From Alphaproteobacteria bacterium (GTDB lineage: Bacteria; Pseudomonadota; Alphaproteobacteria; Rhodospirillales; Rhodospirillaceae): a stretch of 64,000 nt of DNA. The notes beneath the pieces are model-generated. The model ran no database searches, was not told where the DNA came from, and was given only the letters and a program-made list of their open reading frames with translations. The DNA is taken from positions 62,001-126,000 of the forward strand of contig JAUVUZ010000005.1 in the NCBI GenBank assembly GCA_030604885.1, given 5' to 3'. A program made the translations under genes and the position numbers. Positions 32,020 through 42,113 of this stretch are shown piece after piece (the stretch's first letter is position 1; each line of letters opens with the position of its first letter).

Positions 32020-33504
32020 ATGGTGGACCGCCCAGCCGACCGCGCCGACGCCGCGCCCGCGCCGACGCCAGAGCCGCCCGGAGCCTCGGACCGGGGGCGG
32101 GCGCTGCGCTGGTTCGCGCTCGCCCTGGTGCCCTCGGCGCTGACCTTCGCGGCGCTGGCGGCGCTGCGCCGCCTCGACCTCGCCGAGGCGCTGCTCGCCT
32201 GGATCGCCACCGCCGCGGCCACCGCCATCGTCGCCCTGGCGCCGCTGCTCGACCTCGCGCGGCTGCTGCGCTACGTGCAGGCGCTCTCCCTCGGCGCCGC
32301 GCCGCCGCCGCCCGAGATGCGCACCACCGGCGTCGCCGCCGCCGCCGCGTTCGCGATCTCGCAAATCCGCCGCGACATGCGCCGCGCCCTGGCCGCCGCC
32401 GAGAACGCCGCGCAAACCCACGAGGACGTGTTCGACGCCCTGCCCGACGCGGTGGTGATGCTGGGCGCCGACCACCGCGTGCTGCGCGCCAACCTCGCGG
32501 CGCGCGGCCTGTTCGGCCGCAACCTGGTGGGGCGCGACGTCTCCTCGCTGGTGCGCCACCCGCCGATCCTCGCGGCGCTCGACGCCATCGAGGACGGCCA
32601 CGGCCGCGAGATCGAGTTCTCCCTGCCGATCCCGGTGGAGCGCCGCTTCATCGTCGCGATCCGCCCCCTGCCGGGCGAGATCGCGGGCGACGCGGCGATC
32701 CTGATCTCGTTCCACGACATCACCACGATCCGCCGCATGGAGCAGATGCGCGCCGATTTCGTCGCCAACGCCAGCCACGAGCTGCGCACGCCGCTGTCCT
32801 CGCTGATCGGCTTCATCGACACCCTGCGCGGCCCGGCGCGGGACGACGCCGAGGCGCGCGACCGCTTCCTCGGCATCATGGCCGAGCAGGCGGCGCGCAT
32901 GGCGCGGCTGATCGAGGACCTGCTGTCGCTCTCGCGCATCGAGCTGAACGAGCACACCCAGCCCGCGGGCACGGTGGACCTGCGCCGGGTGATCGCCTCG
33001 GTGGTCGACCTGCTGGAGCCGAAGGCGCGGGCGCGCGGCGTCTCCATCGCCGTCGCCGCGCCGCCCGACCTGCCCGAGGTGCGCGGCGACGCCGACGAAC
33101 TCACCCAGGTGTTCCAGAACCTCGTGGACAACGCGGTGAAATACACCCTGCCCGACACCGAGGTGACGGTGAGCCTGGCGCCGCTGAACCACGGCCCGGT
33201 GAACATGCCGCGCGAGATCGAGGGCGCGGTGGTGGCGGTGGCGGTGCGCGACCGCGGCGAAGGCATCGCCCAGGAGCACCTGCCGCGCCTCACCGAGCGC
33301 TTCTACCGCGTCGATTCCGCCCGCTCGCGCAAGATGGGCGGCACCGGCCTCGGCCTCGCCATCGTCAAGCACGTGACGAACCGCCACCGCGGCGTGCTCA
33401 CCGTCGACAGCACCGTGGGCCTCGGCAGCGTCTTCACCGTCTATTTGCCCGCGGCCGAACCCCAGGCCGCCGCCCAACCGCAACGCCTCAGCCGCCGCGG
33501 CTGA
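32020..33504 (+). CDS. phoR: Phosphate regulon sensor histidine kinase PhoR-like
   Basis: PAS-like region, FVANASHELRTPLSSLIGFIDTLRG (H box), HLPRLTERFYRVDSARSRKMGGTGLGLAIVKHV. Confidence 0.88.
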   Translation: MVDRPADRADAAPAPTPEPPGASDRGRALRWFALALVPSALTFAALAALRRLDLAEALLAWIATAAATAIVALAPLLDLARLLRYVQALSLGAAPPPPEMRTTGVAAAAAFAISQIRRDMRRALAAAENAAQTHEDVFDALPDAVVMLGADHRVLRANLAARGLFGRNLVGRDVSSLVRHPPILAALDAIEDGHGREIEFSLPIPVERRFIVAIRPLPGEIAGDAAILISFHDITTIRRMEQMRADFVANASHELRTPLSSLIGFIDTLRGPARDDAEARDRFLGIMAEQAARMARLIEDLLSLSRIELNEHTQPAGTVDLRRVIASVVDLLEPKARARGVSIAVAAPPDLPEVRGDADELTQVFQNLVDNAVKYTLPDTEVTVSLAPLNHGPVNMPREIEGAVVAVAVRDRGEGIAQEHLPRLTERFYRVDSARSRKMGGTGLGLAIVKHVTNRHRGVLTVDSTVGLGSVFTVYLPAAEPQAAAQPQRLSRRG

Positions 33505-33522
33505 TTTTCCGGAGGACCGCCC

Positions 33523-34242
33523 ATGCCCAACCTCACCCAGCCCCACACCACCAAGGCCCTCGACCGCGAACTCGCCGACCTGCTGAAGGCGATCGCCCGC
33601 ATCGGCGGCATGGCCGAAAGCCAGATCGAGGAAGCCGCCCGGGCGATGATCGAGCGCGACGACCGCCTCGCCGCCGAGGTGATCAAGCGCGACCACGACA
33701 TCGACCGCCTGGAGGCGGAAATCCAGCAGAAGACCCTCCACCTGCTGGCGCTGCGCGCGCCGGTGGCCGACGACCTGCGTCTGGTGGTCTCGGCGATCTC
33801 GGCGGCCTCGGCGTTCGAGCGGGTGGCGGATTACGCCGCCAACGCCGCCAAGCGCTCGATGGTGCTCAACACCATGCCCACGGTTCCGGCGCTGCGGGCG
33901 GTGGTGCGGCTGATGCACATGGTGAAGCGCCAGCTCCACGCCGCGATCACCGCGTTCGTCGAGGGCGACGCCCAGCAGGCGGTGGCGGTGTGGGAACACG
34001 ACGACGAGATCGACGCGATCTACTCCAGCCTGTTCCGCGAAATCCTCACCTACATGATGGAGGACCCGCGCCAGATCTCCGCCTGCACCCACCTGCTGTT
34101 CATCGCCAAGAACGTCGAGCGGGTCGGCGACCACTCCACCAACATCGCCGAGCTGACCTACTTCATGGTTACCGGCCAGCAGCTCCGCGACCGCCCGAAG
34201 GCCGACGTCACCGCCGCGCTTCCCGCCGAGCCGCAGGACTGA
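33523..34242 (+). CDS. phoU: Phosphate transport system regulator PhoU
   Basis: ELADLLKAIARIGGMAESQIEEAARAM...NVERVGDHSTNIAELTYFMVTG. Confidence 0.93.
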   Translation: MPNLTQPHTTKALDRELADLLKAIARIGGMAESQIEEAARAMIERDDRLAAEVIKRDHDIDRLEAEIQQKTLHLLALRAPVADDLRLVVSAISAASAFERVADYAANAAKRSMVLNTMPTVPALRAVVRLMHMVKRQLHAAITAFVEGDAQQAVAVWEHDDEIDAIYSSLFREILTYMMEDPRQISACTHLLFIAKNVERVGDHSTNIAELTYFMVTGQQLRDRPKADVTAALPAEPQD

Positions 34243-34262
34243 GGCCGTACCCCTTCCATACG

Positions 34263-34292
34263 AAAAGGCCCGGGGTCGCCCCCGGGCCTTTT
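34263..34292. terminator. Bidirectional terminator between phoU and ppa
   Basis: AAAAGGCCCGGGGtcgcCCCCGGGCCTTTT between convergent genes. Confidence 0.85.
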
Positions 34293-34312
34293 GCGTTCGC
34301 GCGGGAAGGGCC

Positions 34313-34852
34313 TCAGCCCTTTTTCGCGGCGTCGTGGCGCTCGATCGCCTCGATCAGCACCTGCTTCGCCTCCGCGCAGTCGCCCCAGCCGATGATCTTC
34401 ACCCACTTGCCCTTTTCCAGGTCCTTGTAGTGGGCGAAGAAGTGCTCCAGCCGCTCGCGGTCGAAGGGGTCGATGTCGGCGATGTCCTGGGCGGTCGAGT
34501 AGTAGGACTTCAGCGCCTCGTGCGGCACGCACAGGAGCTTCTCGTCCATGCCCTTCTCGTCTTCCATCCGCAGCACGCCCACCGGCTTGGCGCGCACCAC
34601 CGCGCCGGGGATCACCGGCAGGCGGCCCATCATCAGAACGTCCACCGGGTCGCCGTCTTCCGAAAGGGTGTGCGGAACGAAGCCGTAGTTGCAGGGATAG
34701 TGCATCGCGGTGTGGAGGAAGCGATCCACCACCATCGCGCCGGATTCCTTGTCCATCTCGTACTTGACCGGCGGCGACAGCAGCGAAACCTCGACGATCA
34801 CGTTGACGTCGTGGGGCGGGTTCCTGCCGATCGAGATCTTGTCGATATTCAT
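34313..34852 (-). CDS. ppa: Inorganic pyrophosphatase
   Basis: VIVEVSLLSPPVKYEMDKESGAMVVDRFLHTAMHYPCNYGFVPHTLSEDGDPVDVLMM. Confidence 0.97.
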   Translation of the reverse strand: MNIDKISIGRNPPHDVNVIVEVSLLSPPVKYEMDKESGAMVVDRFLHTAMHYPCNYGFVPHTLSEDGDPVDVLMMGRLPVIPGAVVRAKPVGVLRMEDEKGMDEKLLCVPHEALKSYYSTAQDIADIDPFDRERLEHFFAHYKDLEKGKWVKIIGWGDCAEAKQVLIEAIERHDAAKKG

Positions 34853-36171
34853 GAAGACTTCCTGTTGGTGCGGGAGAAGACGCCGTCCCCCATGCGGCCG
34901 CTGCGGAGTATATGGGCAAGCAATAGCAGCCCCGGAACCGCCAGCAGCGCGGTCGAGCCGAAAAACATGCCCCAGTCGCCGTCGAGCCGGTCCACCATCC
35001 ATCCGGCGCTCCCCGCCATCAGAAGGCGGGCGAGGTTGCCGAAGGAGGCGAGCAGCGCGTACTGCGTTGCGGCGTGACCGGAATCGCACAACCGCGACAA
35101 AAAGGCAACGAATGCGACGACCCCGAAGCCCGAGGTCAAGCCGTCGCCCACCACCGCCGCGATGAACCACGGCCGCCCCGGGTCGGCCGCGAGCCCGGCG
35201 AACAGCAGGTTGGTGGCGGCCATCAGCACCCCGGCGAGCAGCAACCCCCGCCCCAGGCCCATGACCCGCAGCAGCGCGCCCCCGGCGACGCCCCCCGCCA
35301 AGGTCGCGCCGATGCCGTAGATCTTGCTCACCTCGGCGATCGTTGCGTAATCGAAACCCATCTCGCGGTAGAACACCCCGCTCATCCGCCCGAGCATCGC
35401 GTCGCCCAGCTTGAACAGCACGATGAAGGCGAGAATCTCCCCCCACAGCGGCCGCGCCGCCAGCAACCGCAACGGCTCGGTCACCGCCTCCGCCAGCCGC
35501 GCCCGCCAGCCCGAGGCGCCCGAACGCGGCCGCGGCGGAACCTCCGGCTCGCGCATCAGCAGAACCGCGACCAACGGCACCGCCAGCGCCAGCGCCAGCG
35601 CCGCATAGGCGGCGGGCCAGCCGAACCGCGCCGCCAGCAGCAGCCCGCCCGCGCCCCCCGCCACGGTGCCGCCGAGGTGCCAGCCCAGAATCGCCGCCGC
35701 CGACCCGGCCCCCATGCGCGGCGCATCCAAAACCTCGATGCGGTAGGCGTCCACCACCACGTCCAGCGAGGCGGAAACCGCCGCCACCGCAACCGCAACC
35801 GCCGCCATCCGCCCCAGCCCCGCCAGCGGGTCCTGCGCCGCGAACCCGAGAATCGCCGCGATCAACGCCGCCAACAGCACCAGCAGCCAGCCGCGCCGCT
35901 GCCCCAGCCGCCACGCCCCCAGCGGCGGCGGCACCCGGTCGAACACCGGCGCCCACAGAAAATTCACCGCATACGGCGCCGCCACCGCGCCGAACGCCGC
36001 AACCGCCGCCCGCCCCAGCCCCGCATCGCGCAGCCAAATCGACAAATTCACCGCCAGCAACGGCGCGGGCAACCCGCTCGCGATCCCCAACACCACCACC
36101 GACAGCAGCCGCGAATCCCGATACACGGCCAACGCCGCCCGTATCCGCGAATTCCGTTCCGCTTCCGGCAT
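34849..36171 (-). CDS. AmpG-like MFS permease
   Basis: VVLGIASGLPAPLLAVNLSIWLRDAGL...LWAPVFDRVPPPLGAWRLGQRRGW; about 12 TM. The longer ORF start lies inside repeat copy 4. Confidence 0.78.
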   Translation of the reverse strand: MPEAERNSRIRAALAVYRDSRLLSVVVLGIASGLPAPLLAVNLSIWLRDAGLGRAAVAAFGAVAAPYAVNFLWAPVFDRVPPPLGAWRLGQRRGWLLVLLAALIAAILGFAAQDPLAGLGRMAAVAVAVAAVSASLDVVVDAYRIEVLDAPRMGAGSAAAILGWHLGGTVAGGAGGLLLAARFGWPAAYAALALALAVPLVAVLLMREPEVPPRPRSGASGWRARLAEAVTEPLRLLAARPLWGEILAFIVLFKLGDAMLGRMSGVFYREMGFDYATIAEVSKIYGIGATLAGGVAGGALLRVMGLGRGLLLAGVLMAATNLLFAGLAADPGRPWFIAAVVGDGLTSGFGVVAFVAFLSRLCDSGHAATQYALLASFGNLARLLMAGSAGWMVDRLDGDWGMFFGSTALLAVPGLLLLAHILRSGRMGDGVFSRTNRKSS

Positions 36172-36199
36172 GATCGCTCCGCTCGACGTCGAGGAAAGG

Positions 36200-36456
36200 C
36201 CAGGGCGCTGCCCTGGACCCGGCAAGGGACTCGGTCCCTTGCATCCCATTTGTCGGGGGTTTTGGCGGGAAAGGCAATCGTCGTGCCCGAAAAGAACCAG
36301 GGCGCCGCCCTGGACCCGGCAAGGGCCGAAGGCCCTTGCATCCCGTTCGTTCTGGTTTTCGCGCGAAGCGCTATTCGACCATCACGCCGCGCGAACCGGC
36401 TTATGGCGCTTCGCGCAAAAACAAACGGGGTGCGCGAGGGGACCGAGTCCCCTCGC
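36200..36456. repeat. Modular inverted-repeat intergenic element, copy 4 (tandem P-Q units, R-R', Q')
   Basis: CCAGGGCGCTGCCCTGGACCCGGCAAGGGACtcgGTCCCTTGC and CCAGGGCGCCGCCCTGGACCCGGCAAGGGCCgaaGGCCCTTGC, then GGTTTTCGCGCGAAGCG...CGCTTCGCGCAAAAAC and GCGAGGGGACcgaGTCCCCTCGC. Confidence 0.88.
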
Positions 36457-36475
36457 ACCCTTACGTCCGCTTTTT

Positions 36476-38299
36476 TTACGCGTCCTTCGACGCCCGCGAC
36501 GCGCGTTTGCGGTCGTTGGAGTCGAGGATCGCCTTGCGCAGGCGGATGGTGGTGGGCGTCACCTCGACGCGTTCGTCGTCCTCGATGTAGGAGAGGGCTT
36601 CTTCGAGGGACATTTTGCGCGGCGGGGTGAGGGTCACCGCCTCGTCCTTGGAGGTGGTGCGGATGTTGGTGAGCTGCTTGGACTTGAGCGGGTTGACCTC
36701 GAGGTCCTGGCCGCGCGCGTTCTCGCCGATGATCATGCCGGTGTAGACGTCGACGCCGCCGCCGATGAACAGCGGGCCGCGTTCCTCCAGGTACCACAGG
36801 GCGTAGGGGACCGAGGTACCCTGGGCGGTGGAGATCAGCACGCCGTTGCGGCGGCCTTCGATGGCGCCCTTGTAGGGGGCGTAGCCGTGGAACAGGCGGT
36901 TCATCACGCCGGTGCCGCGGGTATCGGTCATGAACTCGCCATGGTAGCCGATCAGCCCGCGCGAGGGCGCGCGGAACACCAGGCGCATCTTGCCGCCGCC
37001 GGAGGGCCGCATTTCGGTCATTTCGGCCTTGCGTTGCGACATCTTGTCGACCACCGCGCCCGAGTATTCCTCGTCCACGTCGATCACCACTTCCTCGACC
37101 GGCTCCATGCGTTCGCCGGTTTCCGGGTCCTCGCGGAACAGCACGCGGGGGCGGGAGACCGAGAGTTCGAAGCCTTCGCGGCGCATGGTTTCGATCAGCA
37201 CGCCGAGCTGGAGTTCGCCGCGGCCGCCGACTTCGAAGGCGTCGCGGTCGGCGCTTTCCTTGACGGTGAGGGCGACGTTGCCTTCCGCCTCGCGCTTCAG
37301 GCGTTCGCCGATCATGCGGCCGGTGACCTTGGTGCCTTCGCGCCCGGCGAGCGGGGAGTCGTTGACCGAGAAGGTCATGGCGAGGGTCGGCGGGTCGATC
37401 GGCTGGGCGTTGAGGGCCTCGGTGACGTCGGGGGCGCAGAGGGTGTCCGCCACCGTGGCGTCGGTGAAGCCTGCGAGCGCGATGATGTCGCCCGCTTCCG
37501 CCGAGTCCACCGGCACCCGCTCGAGGCCGCGGAAGGCGAGGATCTGGCTGGCGCGCGCCTGTTCGACGAGGCTGCCGTCGCGGTGCAGGGCCTTGATCGC
37601 CATGTTGCGGGTGAGGGTGCCGTCGAGGATGCGGCCGGTGAGCACGCGGCCGAGGTAGGGGTCGGCTTCGAGCGTGGTGGCGAGCATGCGGAACGGCTTG
37701 TCGAGGTGCGCGGTCGGCGGCGGCACGTGGGCGACGATCAGCTCGAACAGCGGGGTAAGGTCCTTGCGCTCGTCCTCGAGGGTCTTGGCGGCCCAGCCGT
37801 CGCGGCCCACCGCGTAGAGCATCGGGAAGTCGAGCTGCGCCTCGTTGGCGTCGAGGGCGGCGAACAGGTCGAACACCTCGTCGTGGACTTCGTCGGGGCG
37901 GGCGTCGCCGCGGTCGACCTTGTTGATCACCACGATCGGGCGGAGGCCGAGCTTGAGCGCCTTGCCGACCACGAACTTGGTCTGCGGCATCGGGCCTTCG
38001 GCCGCGTCCACCAGCACCACCACGCCGTCGACCATGTCGAGGATGCGTTCCACCTCGCCGCCGAAGTCGGCGTGGCCGGGGGTGTCGACGATGTTGATGC
38101 GGATGTCGTTCCACAGCACCGACGTACACTTGGCGAGGATGGTGATGCCGCGCTCGCGTTCGAGATCGTTGGAATCCATGGCCCGCTCCGCCACCTGCTG
38201 GTTGGCGCGGAAGGTGCCGCTCTGCTTCAAGAGGTTGTCGACGAGGGTGGTCTTGCCGTGGTCGACGTGCGCAATGATCGCAATATTGCGACGCTGCAT
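36476..38299 (-). CDS. typA: GTP-binding protein TypA/BipA
   Basis: [60 protein letters not shown]. Confidence 0.98.
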   Translation of the reverse strand: MQRRNIAIIAHVDHGKTTLVDNLLKQSGTFRANQQVAERAMDSNDLERERGITILAKCTSVLWNDIRINIVDTPGHADFGGEVERILDMVDGVVVLVDAAEGPMPQTKFVVGKALKLGLRPIVVINKVDRGDARPDEVHDEVFDLFAALDANEAQLDFPMLYAVGRDGWAAKTLEDERKDLTPLFELIVAHVPPPTAHLDKPFRMLATTLEADPYLGRVLTGRILDGTLTRNMAIKALHRDGSLVEQARASQILAFRGLERVPVDSAEAGDIIALAGFTDATVADTLCAPDVTEALNAQPIDPPTLAMTFSVNDSPLAGREGTKVTGRMIGERLKREAEGNVALTVKESADRDAFEVGGRGELQLGVLIETMRREGFELSVSRPRVLFREDPETGERMEPVEEVVIDVDEEYSGAVVDKMSQRKAEMTEMRPSGGGKMRLVFRAPSRGLIGYHGEFMTDTRGTGVMNRLFHGYAPYKGAIEGRRNGVLISTAQGTSVPYALWYLEERGPLFIGGGVDVYTGMIIGENARGQDLEVNPLKSKQLTNIRTTSKDEAVTLTPPRKMSLEEALSYIEDDERVEVTPTTIRLRKAILDSNDRKRASRASKDA

Positions 38300-38325
38300 C
38301 TGCTGTGTCCTGTCAAAAAAGGGGA

Positions 38326-39327
38326 TCAGGCGGTGGCCTGAACGTAAAGGTCGGCCATCGGCCGATCGGGCCGTGCTCCGAAATGGGTGATGATCCGCGC
38401 CGCCGCCATGTTGCCGAGCCGGCCGCACACTTGGGGTTCGAAGCCCTGGGTGTGCGCACGCAGGAATCCGGCGGCGAAGGCGTCGCCCGCGCCGGTGGTG
38501 TCCGCCACGTCGTAGACCGCCTGGCCCGCCACCTCGAAGGTGGCGTTGCCGGACACCACGACGCAGCCCTTGGCGCCGCGGGTGATCGCCGCGAGCTTCA
38601 CATGGGGACGGATCGCCGCGATCGCATCGTCGAGGGTGCGGGATTCGAACAGGGCGAGGGCTTCCTCCTCGTTGGCGAAGAGGATGTCGGTCTCCGTCTT
38701 CACCAGCGCCTGGAACTCGGGGCGGTGGCGGGTGACGCAGAACGGGTCGGACAGGGTGAGCGCCACCTCGCGGCCCGCGCCGCGCGCGATTTCCGCGGCG
38801 CGGCGCATCGCCGCCTTGGCGGCCGGCTCGTCCCACAGATAGCCTTCGAGGTAGACCGCCTTGGCGCCCGCGATCAGATCCGCGTCGATGTCGTCGGGGG
38901 TCAGCTCGCGGCAGGCGCCGAGATAGGTGTTCATGGTGCGCTGCGCGTCCTTGGTGACGAGGATCAGGCAGCGCGCGGTGGCGGCGCCGTCGGCGCCCGG
39001 CTTGCAGGAAAAGGTCACGCCCGCCGCCTCGATGTCGTGGCGGAACACCGCGCCGAGGAGATCGTCGCGCACCTTGCCGACGTAGGCCGGGCGGCCGCCG
39101 AGCGCCGCCATCACCGCCGCGGTGTTGGCGGCCGAGCCGCCCGAGCACTCGACACCGGGACCCATGGCGCGATAGATTTCCTCCGCCCGATCGGCGTCGA
39201 TCAGCGTCATCATGCCCTTCGCCATCCCGTGGGCGTCGAGGAAGGCGTCGTCCGCGTGCGCGAGCACGTCCACGATCGCGTTGCCCACGGCGACCACGTC
39301 GTGGCTCGCGGGATGAGCCGATGACAT
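38326..39327 (-). CDS. PfkB-family carbohydrate/adenosine kinase
   Basis: [36 protein letters not shown]. Confidence 0.88.
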   Translation of the reverse strand: MSSAHPASHDVVAVGNAIVDVLAHADDAFLDAHGMAKGMMTLIDADRAEEIYRAMGPGVECSGGSAANTAAVMAALGGRPAYVGKVRDDLLGAVFRHDIEAAGVTFSCKPGADGAATARCLILVTKDAQRTMNTYLGACRELTPDDIDADLIAGAKAVYLEGYLWDEPAAKAAMRRAAEIARGAGREVALTLSDPFCVTRHRPEFQALVKTETDILFANEEEALALFESRTLDDAIAAIRPHVKLAAITRGAKGCVVVSGNATFEVAGQAVYDVADTTGAGDAFAAGFLRAHTQGFEPQVCGRLGNMAAARIITHFGARPDRPMADLYVQATA

Positions 39328-39451
39328 TGGCGTTCTCCTGGTCCGTTCGGTTCGAGAAAATTGGGCGGCAGTATACAGAGCCGCCCGCCAATCACAAGCG
39401 CTGCCGGGTTGCGGCTCGATGACACCCCGCCCGGGCGCCGCCGGAGGACCC

Positions 39452-40120
39452 ATGTACGACACCCTCGTCGCCTCGCTCGCCCAGCTCGCCGACCGCCAGA
39501 CCCGCGGGGTGTTGTGGCGCTGCGTCGGCCTGGCGCTCGCGCTCTATCTCGCGGTGGTGGCCGCGGTGTGGTGGGGGCTTTCGCGGCTTTCCGAAACCGG
39601 CTGGGGCGGACTCGACACCGCCATCGCGGTGCTGGGGGGCCTGGCGGCGCTTATTCTCGGCGGGCTGATCTACCCGGCGCTGGTCACGGTTCTGGTGGGC
39701 CTGTTCGCCGAGCCGATCGCGCGGCGGGTGGAGATCCTCCATTACCCCGAGCGGGGCGCCGGGCGGGCGCAGCCGATCGGCGAAATCGTCGTGGGCACCA
39801 TCAACTTCGCTGGCAAGACCCTCGCGTTCAACCTGTTCGCGTTACTGCTGACCTTCGTGCTGCCGGGATTGAATATCTTTGTCTTCGTCGCCGTCAACGG
39901 CTATCTTGTGTCGGTCGAATACTTCGAGATGGTTGCAGTCCGGCGAATGGACCTCAAGCAGGCCCGGGCTCTGCGCAAACAGCACTTCGTGAGACTGTGG
40001 TGCGCCGGAGCCCTGTTCGCCACCGGCATGGCGGTCCCGGTGATCGGGGTGATCGCGCCGGTGGTGGCGGTGGTGTTCATGGTCCACACCCTCGAATCGC
40101 TGCGCGCGCCCGCGCGGTGA
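39452..40120 (+). CDS. EI24/CysZ-like membrane protein
   Basis: MYDTLVASLAQLADRQTRGVLWRCVGLALALYLAVVAAVWW; NGYLVSVEYFEMVAVRRMDLKQARALR. Confidence 0.75.
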   Translation: MYDTLVASLAQLADRQTRGVLWRCVGLALALYLAVVAAVWWGLSRLSETGWGGLDTAIAVLGGLAALILGGLIYPALVTVLVGLFAEPIARRVEILHYPERGAGRAQPIGEIVVGTINFAGKTLAFNLFALLLTFVLPGLNIFVFVAVNGYLVSVEYFEMVAVRRMDLKQARALRKQHFVRLWCAGALFATGMAVPVIGVIAPVVAVVFMVHTLESLRAPAR

Positions 40121-40158
40121 ACCCGGCGCCGCGCGCGCCCGAACGGGAGAATGGTTCG

Positions 40159-40752
40159 ATGTTCCGATTGTCCGGCCCGGGTCAGATCCGCACCGAGTCC
40201 GAAAAGCCCGCCGACGCCGACGCCGCCCCGGCCGTCCTCGACACCGCGCCGCCGCTCAAACCCTTCTCCTCCAAGGGGACCCACATGCCGCCCTCCAAGC
40301 CCACCCAATCGCCGTTCCGCACCGAGTTGCCGCGCCGCCTGCCCGACCTGCCCGGCGCGCCGCGCAAACCCGACTCCCCGGAAGGCAAGAAGCTGGTGGT
40401 GGGCCGCGACATCCGCCTCTCCGGCGCGATCTGCTCGTGCGACTGCCTGGTGGTGGAAGGCACGGTGGAGGCCGACCTCACCGACACCCGCACCCTGGTG
40501 GTGGCGGCGGGCGGCACCTTCACCGGCACCGCCATCGTCGCCTCCGCCGACATCTCCGGCCTGTTCGAGGGCGAACTCACCGCCGTCGAGGTGACGGTGC
40601 GCCAGGGCGGCGCGGTCAAGGGCAAGATCGACTACACCCAGATGGTGATGGAGCGCGGCGCGATGGTGGACGGCACCCTCGCCCAGGTGTCGCGCAAGGC
40701 GGCGCCGGTCAAGGCGCTGATCGGCGGCGACCCCGCCGAGACCGCCGGCTGA
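40159..40752 (+). CDS. Bactofilin family protein
   Basis: KKLVVGRDIRLSGAICSCDCLVVEGTVEADLTDTRTLVVAAGGTFTGTAIVASADISGLFEGELTAVEVTVRQGGAVKGKIDY. Confidence 0.9.
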   Translation: MFRLSGPGQIRTESEKPADADAAPAVLDTAPPLKPFSSKGTHMPPSKPTQSPFRTELPRRLPDLPGAPRKPDSPEGKKLVVGRDIRLSGAICSCDCLVVEGTVEADLTDTRTLVVAAGGTFTGTAIVASADISGLFEGELTAVEVTVRQGGAVKGKIDYTQMVMERGAMVDGTLAQVSRKAAPVKALIGGDPAETAG

Positions 40753-40755
40753 ACG

Positions 40756-41205
40756 GTGCCGAAGGCCTTCTTCCGCGCCGCGGCGAGCCTCGCGCTCGGC
40801 CTCGGCCTCGCCGCCTGCGCGGGCACGCCGCCACCCGCGGCGCGACCCGCCATCGATCCCCGCATCGCCGCCGCCCTCGAAGCCCTCGCCCAGCCCGACC
40901 CGCACCTCGCGATCGCCCGCGTGCCGGGCGAACGCACCCTCGGCACCCCCGACGGCACCCTGCTCAACGGCCTCACCGGCACCGAGGTGGAGCTGATCCT
41001 CGGCGCGCCCGCGCGGGTGCGCGTCGACCCGCCCGCCCAGGTGTGGCAATACGACCGGCCGCGCTGCTTCGTCGACGTGTTCCTCTACACCGACGACGGC
41101 GAAACCCGCGTCGTCTACGTGCAGGAACGCTCCCGCGAGGTGAAAAAGGTGCCGCCCGGGGTGTGCATCGGCGGCGTGTGGATGGCGCGGCAGGGCCGCC
41201 GCTAG
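40756..41205 (+). CDS. Predicted lipoprotein of unknown function
   Basis: Lipobox-like ALGLGLAACAG; LTGTEVELILGAPARVRVDPPAQVWQYDRPRCFVDVFLY. Confidence 0.7.
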   Translation: MPKAFFRAAASLALGLGLAACAGTPPPAARPAIDPRIAAALEALAQPDPHLAIARVPGERTLGTPDGTLLNGLTGTEVELILGAPARVRVDPPAQVWQYDRPRCFVDVFLYTDDGETRVVYVQERSREVKKVPPGVCIGGVWMARQGRR

Positions 41206-41846
41206 ATCGTTTTTGCGTCGTAACGACACAGGCTGGGCAAGGGGCAAACGCCGCAATTGGGCTTGGGCGCCTTGCACACGTAACGCCCGTGCAGGATCAG
41301 CCAGTGGTGGGCGTGCTGCATGAACTCCATCGGCACCGCCAGCTCCAGCCCCTTCTCCACCTCGAGCGGCGTCTTGCCGGTGGCGAGACCGGTGCGGTTC
41401 GCCACCCGGAACACGTGGGTGTCCACCGCCAGGGTCGGCTGGCCGAAGGCGATGTTCAACACCACGTTGGCGGTCTTGCGCCCCACCCCGGGCAGGGATT
41501 CCAGCGCCTCGCGATCCTGCGGCACCGCGCCGCCGAACTCGGCGAGCAATCGTTGGCTCAGCGCAATGACGTTCTTCGCCTTGGTCTTGTATAGCCCGAT
41601 GGTGCGGATCGCCTCGGCCAGCCGTTCCTCGCCCAGGGCCACCATCTTCTCCGGCGTGTCCACCGTGGCGAACAACGGCCCGGTCGCCTTGTTCACGCCC
41701 TTGTCGGTCGCCTGCGCCGACAACACCACCGCCACCAGCAAGGTGTAGGGGTTGACGGACTCCAGCTCCCCCTTCGGCTCCGGATTGCCCGCCCGCAGAC
41801 GCGCGAACAGCTCGTAAATCTCGGAGTCGGTGAGAAGGGTGGGCAT
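41202..41846 (-). CDS. nth: Endonuclease III
   Basis: LLVAVVLSAQATDKGVNKATG, LPGVGRKTANVVLNIAFGQPTLAVDTHVFRVANR, C-terminal 4Fe-4S cysteines. Confidence 0.96.
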   Translation of the reverse strand: MPTLLTDSEIYELFARLRAGNPEPKGELESVNPYTLLVAVVLSAQATDKGVNKATGPLFATVDTPEKMVALGEERLAEAIRTIGLYKTKAKNVIALSQRLLAEFGGAVPQDREALESLPGVGRKTANVVLNIAFGQPTLAVDTHVFRVANRTGLATGKTPLEVEKGLELAVPMEFMQHAHHWLILHGRYVCKAPKPNCGVCPLPSLCRYDAKTI

Positions 41847-41866
41847 CGGTGGTCTCCTGAAAACCA

Positions 41867-42060
41867 GGCCGGGCGCTGCCCGGACCCGCACAGGGCCAGG
41901 TGGCCCTGTGTACCCGTTCGTTTTTTCCGCGAAGCGGGACAACCCTACCACGCCGCGTGAAAATCTTCCCGCGCTTCGCGCAAAAACCAAACGAACGGGA
42001 GGTGCGGACGGGATTGGAGCCGGTCGCCGAAGGCGACAAAAGCGCCCGGTGGGCGCTTTT
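41867..42060. repeat. Modular inverted-repeat intergenic element, copy 5 (P-Q-R-R' with divergent right half)
   Basis: GGCCGGGCGCTGCCCGGACCCGCACAGGGCCaggtGGCCCTGTG, TTTTTTCCGCGAAGCGGGAC...GCGCTTCGCGCAAAAACC; right half has other hairpins including AAAAGCGCCCggtGGGCGCTTTT. Confidence 0.85.
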
Positions 42061-42113
42061 GAGGCGCAAATGCCCGAAGGGCGGCCCTCCGCGACCTTTC
42101 TTTTCGATCCGCT

